From positions 1,798,001 to 1,862,000 of the forward strand of contig NZ_CP074372.1 of the NCBI RefSeq assembly GCF_018362995.1: a DNA stretch of 64,000 nucleotides. Direction: 5' to 3'. The position numbers and the translations under genes are program-made. Below are positions 61,629 to 64,000 of the stretch, piece after piece (position 1 is the first letter of the stretch; each line of letters starts with the position of its first letter). The notes under the pieces were generated by a model. That model made no database searches. It saw only the letters and a program-made list of their open reading frames with translations, and was not told where the DNA came from. The stretch comes from Chryseobacterium indologenes (GTDB lineage Bacteria; Bacteroidota; Bacteroidia; Flavobacteriales; Weeksellaceae).

Positions 61629-62657
61629 ATGATAGAGATCAGAAACATATCGAAAACATTTCACCAGAAAAAACAGTCCTTTAAGGCTTTGGATAAGGTG
61701 AGTTTAAATATAGAGAAAGGAGATATTGTAGGAATTATCGGTTTTTCGGGTGCAGGAAAAAGTACTCTGATCCGTACAGTAAATTTACTGGAAAGACCGG
61801 ATGAGGGACAGATTATTATTAATGGAAAAGATTTTACCCAGCTTAATGCTAAGCAACTGGCTGAGGAACGTAAAAAAATCGGGATGATCTTCCAGCATTT
61901 CAATCTTCTTTCTTCAAGAACTGTTTTTGATAATGTGGCTCTTCCTTTGGAACTGGATCACAGCAGTAAAGATGAAATCAACAGAAAAGTCAACGAACTA
62001 CTGAAGATTGTAGGGCTTGAAGATAAAGCTAATGATTATCCCAGAAGTCTTTCGGGTGGACAGAAACAGAGGGTAGCGATTGCAAGGGCTTTGGCCAATG
62101 ATCCTCATCTACTGCTTTGTGATGAAGCAACCAGCGCACTGGATCCTGCTACAACACAATCTATCTTACAGCTTTTAAGGGATATCAATCAGAGACTGGG
62201 AATTACCATCCTTTTAATTACCCACGAAATGGAAGTGATCAAAGCGGTCTGCAACCACGTTGCAGTGATCGACAAAGGAAAATTATTAACAAAAGGAACT
62301 TTAAGCGAGATTATTTCGGACAAAGAAAACCCGATCATCCGCCAGTTTATAAATTCAGACATCATGACCCTGCCACAGGAACTCAGCAGCAGACTGCAGA
62401 AAGAACCAAAAGAAGGTTTATTTCCGCTGATCGAAATAGAACTTAACGAAAACATCAGTGTTGAACAAATTCTTTCAGCGCTATACAATCAATATAAAAT
62501 CCCCTATAAGCTTTTAAAAGCTGACGTAGAATATTTCGGAAATTCCAATTTCGGTAAACTTTTACTGCAGCTTCAGGGTGAGGCGGAAGAAAACCAACAG
62601 GCGATCTATTATTTCAACCAAAATAAAATTCAAAATACAGTAAAAGGATATGCTTAG
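61629..62657 (+). CDS. metN: Methionine ABC transporter ATP-binding protein
   Basis: The 342-residue protein has Walker A GFSGAGKST (residues 38-46), the signature LSGGQKQRVAIARAL, Walker B HLLLCDEATSALD and the switch His in ITHEMEV. A C-terminal regulatory NIL domain follows (about 265-340, FPLIEIELNENISVEQILSALYN). NIL binds methionine and inhibits transport, the transinhibition of MetNI. It acts on the cytoplasmic face with MetI. The gene overlaps metI by eight bases and follows the EamA gene by 18 bases. The set metNIQ in order supports the name. Identification is strong. Confidence 0.94.
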   Translation: MIEIRNISKTFHQKKQSFKALDKVSLNIEKGDIVGIIGFSGAGKSTLIRTVNLLERPDEGQIIINGKDFTQLNAKQLAEERKKIGMIFQHFNLLSSRTVFDNVALPLELDHSSKDEINRKVNELLKIVGLEDKANDYPRSLSGGQKQRVAIARALANDPHLLLCDEATSALDPATTQSILQLLRDINQRLGITILLITHEMEVIKAVCNHVAVIDKGKLLTKGTLSEIISDKENPIIRQFINSDIMTLPQELSSRLQKEPKEGLFPLIEIELNENISVEQILSALYNQYKIPYKLLKADVEYFGNSNFGKLLLQLQGEAEENQQAIYYFNQNKIQNTVKGYA

Positions 62658-63306
62658 TGATACGGTAATTGCCCTTTTGGCAAAAGGAACCTGGGAAACG
62701 GTTTACATGACATTTTTATCCGGATTTTTTGGATTTGTGCTGGGACTTCCGGTAGGAATCATGTTATTTTTAACCAGAAAAGGTCAACTCCTGGAAAATG
62801 TGGTCTATCATAGAGCACTATCTATTCTGGTTAATATTTTCCGTGCTATTCCTTTTATTATTCTGATCGTGTGGATGATTCCTTTTACCAGAGTTCTGGC
62901 TGGAACATCTATCGGAGTAAATGCAGCTTTGGTTCCGCTAAGTGTGGGTGCCGCTCCGTTTATTGCAAGACTTGTGGAGAACAGCCTTATTGAGGTTCCT
63001 CATGGTCTTATAGAAACGGCAAGAGCTTTGGGAGCTTCTCCTTTCCAGATCATTAGAAAAGTATTGCTTCCGGAGGCTCTTCCTTCTTTAATCAACAATG
63101 CTACTATCACTTTGATTACGCTTGTAGGATATTCTGCAATGGGTGGTGCTGTAGGGGCAGGCGGACTTGGACAGGTTGGTTACCAGTACGGTTATATCGG
63201 ATATGATATTGTCATTATGAATACAGTATTGATTCTGCTGGTTCTGTTGGTGTTCATAATACAATTTGCGGGAGACCGATTGTCAAAAAGGTTTGATCAC
63301 AGGTAG
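62650..63306 (+). CDS. metI: Methionine ABC transporter permease
   Basis: The 218-residue protein has five membrane helices and the permease motif EVPHGLIETARALGASPFQIIRKVLLPEALP, the EAA loop that docks with the ATPase. Similar length and layout to E. coli MetI (217 residues). It forms the MetN2I2 complex for D/L-methionine uptake across the inner membrane. Its start overlaps the end of metN by eight bases, so translation is coupled. The metQ gene follows 88 bases later. Identification is strong from sequence and order. Confidence 0.94.
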   Translation: MLSDTVIALLAKGTWETVYMTFLSGFFGFVLGLPVGIMLFLTRKGQLLENVVYHRALSILVNIFRAIPFIILIVWMIPFTRVLAGTSIGVNAALVPLSVGAAPFIARLVENSLIEVPHGLIETARALGASPFQIIRKVLLPEALPSLINNATITLITLVGYSAMGGAVGAGGLGQVGYQYGYIGYDIVIMNTVLILLVLLVFIIQFAGDRLSKRFDHR

Positions 63307-63393
63307 TTAAGTTTGAGGGTATGAGGGTTTAGAAAGTTATTAATCTAGTCATTTTCGTTCTCTGCCTTACTATCATTTAAATAAAAAAATAGA

Positions 63394-64000
63394 ATGAAAA
63401 AAATAAAGATTTTTGGTGTAATAGCTGCAGGAATATTATTGTTCAGTGCTTGTTCGGGAAGAAAAGATGATCCGAACTTTATCCGTGTGGGGATTACCTA
63501 TGGTCCGGAACAGGAAATTGCTGAGGTTGCCAAAAAAGTAGCTAAAGATAAATATAATCTGGAAGTGGAGCTTATTCCTTTCAATGATTATGTAGTTCCC
63601 AATGAAGCGCTGACAAACGGTGATATTGATGCCAATGCTTTTCAGCATCTTCCTTATCTGACAGAACAGTCAAAGCAAAGAGGATACAACCTCGTGCCTG
63701 TAGGAAATACATTTGTCTATCCCATTATAGCGTATTCAAAGAAGATTAAAAATATCAGCCAACTGCAGGAAGGCAATACTATTGTAATTCCCAATGACCC
63801 AACCAATGGAGGACGCTCCCTCCTTCTTCTGCAGAAAGGAGGTCTGCTGAAATTAAAAGAAGGGGTAGGACTTCTGCCAAAAGTAACAGATATTATAGAA
63901 AATCCAAAGCAGCTGAAAATCATGGAGATTGAAGGAGCCCAAATTCCAAGAGTTTTAGATGACAGAGATGTTGTTGTAGGAATTATTAATAACAATTTTG
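63394..64000 (+). CDS. metQ: Methionine-binding lipoprotein MetQ (3' end cut by window)
   Basis: The frame from the ATG at 63394 is open to the window end, covering 202 residues of an expected ~270. It has a lipoprotein signal with lipobox FSAC, then RVGITYGPEQEIAEVAKKVAKDKYNLEVELIPFNDYVVPNEALTNGDIDANAFQHLPYL, the typical NlpA/MetQ start. Further on NISQLQEGNTIVIPNDPTNGGRSLLLLQKGGLLKL matches the same family. MetQ captures methionine in the periplasm and delivers it to MetNI. It is third in the operon behind metN and metI. Only the C-terminus is missing. Identification is strong. Confidence 0.93.
   Translation, partial: MKKIKIFGVIAAGILLFSACSGRKDDPNFIRVGITYGPEQEIAEVAKKVAKDKYNLEVELIPFNDYVVPNEALTNGDIDANAFQHLPYLTEQSKQRGYNLVPVGNTFVYPIIAYSKKIKNISQLQEGNTIVIPNDPTNGGRSLLLLQKGGLLKLKEGVGLLPKVTDIIENPKQLKIMEIEGAQIPRVLDDRDVVVGIINNNF

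Noticed and set aside
63436..63995. Two minus-strand frames near the window end
   Set aside because: They lie opposite metQ, which is open to the window edge on the plus strand and has a lipobox and NlpA-type sequence.

Overview
The window looks like a chromosomal segment of a Flavobacteriia member, most likely Chryseobacterium or a close Weeksellaceae relative. The reasons are low-GC DNA, a type IX secretion C-terminal signal, SusC-type plug and barrel modules, a C1q-like secreted protein with 'VGIGT' motifs, a PepC-like exported C1 peptidase, a promoter with the Bacteroidota TAnnTTTG -7 element, and AT-rich spacers. The assignment rests on sequence reading only; no database was searched.

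Layout. 0-3.5 kb: a GbsR/MarR regulator and a five-gene stress-type operon (small membrane protein, DCC protein, SRPBCC protein, TIGR01777 epimerase); matching palindromes lie upstream of the regulator and of the operon. 3.6-16 kb: the most unusual locus. It holds an ECF sigma factor, a membrane protein that appears to fuse an anti-sigma-like N-terminus, a TonB plug domain and a VWA domain, a second VWA lipoprotein with thrombospondin type-3 repeats, a SusC-like barrel with no plug, and an alpha-2-macroglobulin with a thioester motif and an embedded plug. 16-29.8 kb: exported C1 protease, old yellow enzyme/HxlR pair, AhpD-like protein, fused E1 ketoacid dehydrogenase, polyprenyl synthase, sterol desaturase-like protein, rlmN and queA. 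A four-helix-bundle (S23-type) gene bounded by a perfect 21-bp inverted repeat sits between rlmN and queA. 29.9-46.7 kb: an unknown acidic protein, AIM24, a frameshifted M61 peptidase, an overlapping GH109/nucleotidyltransferase/sugar kinase cassette, DNA-deoxyinosine glycosylase, S9 peptidase, a T9SS cargo, an AraC regulator, a tRNA 3' fragment and topoisomerase III. 47-60 kb: porin, DoxX, amidohydrolase, cysteine hydrolase, pirin, Crp/Fnr, antiporter, and an MhqD/MhqO-like electrophile-detoxification set. 60.3-64 kb: a methionine/cysteine-rich leader peptide with terminator and antiterminator pairing precedes an EamA transporter and metNIQ (metQ runs off the end).

How it fits together. Several units look like electrophile, quinone or redox defence (OYE with a Cys-containing HxlR, pirin, two ring-cleaving dioxygenases, MhqD-like esterase, DoxX). 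Pirin and one dioxygenase gene share an identical 27-nt upstream element, which suggests a common regulator. The GH109 cassette reads as N-acetylhexosamine release, 1-phosphorylation and nucleotide activation. The met operon looks controlled by transcription attenuation.

The spacers from about 26 kb to 59 kb are littered with repeats. There are nine copies of a ~70-bp palindromic element and three copies of a second ~80-bp element, plus purine/pyrimidine-skewed tracts. None was seen in the first 25.8 kb. No CRISPR array, complete tRNA, rRNA or full insertion sequence was recognised.
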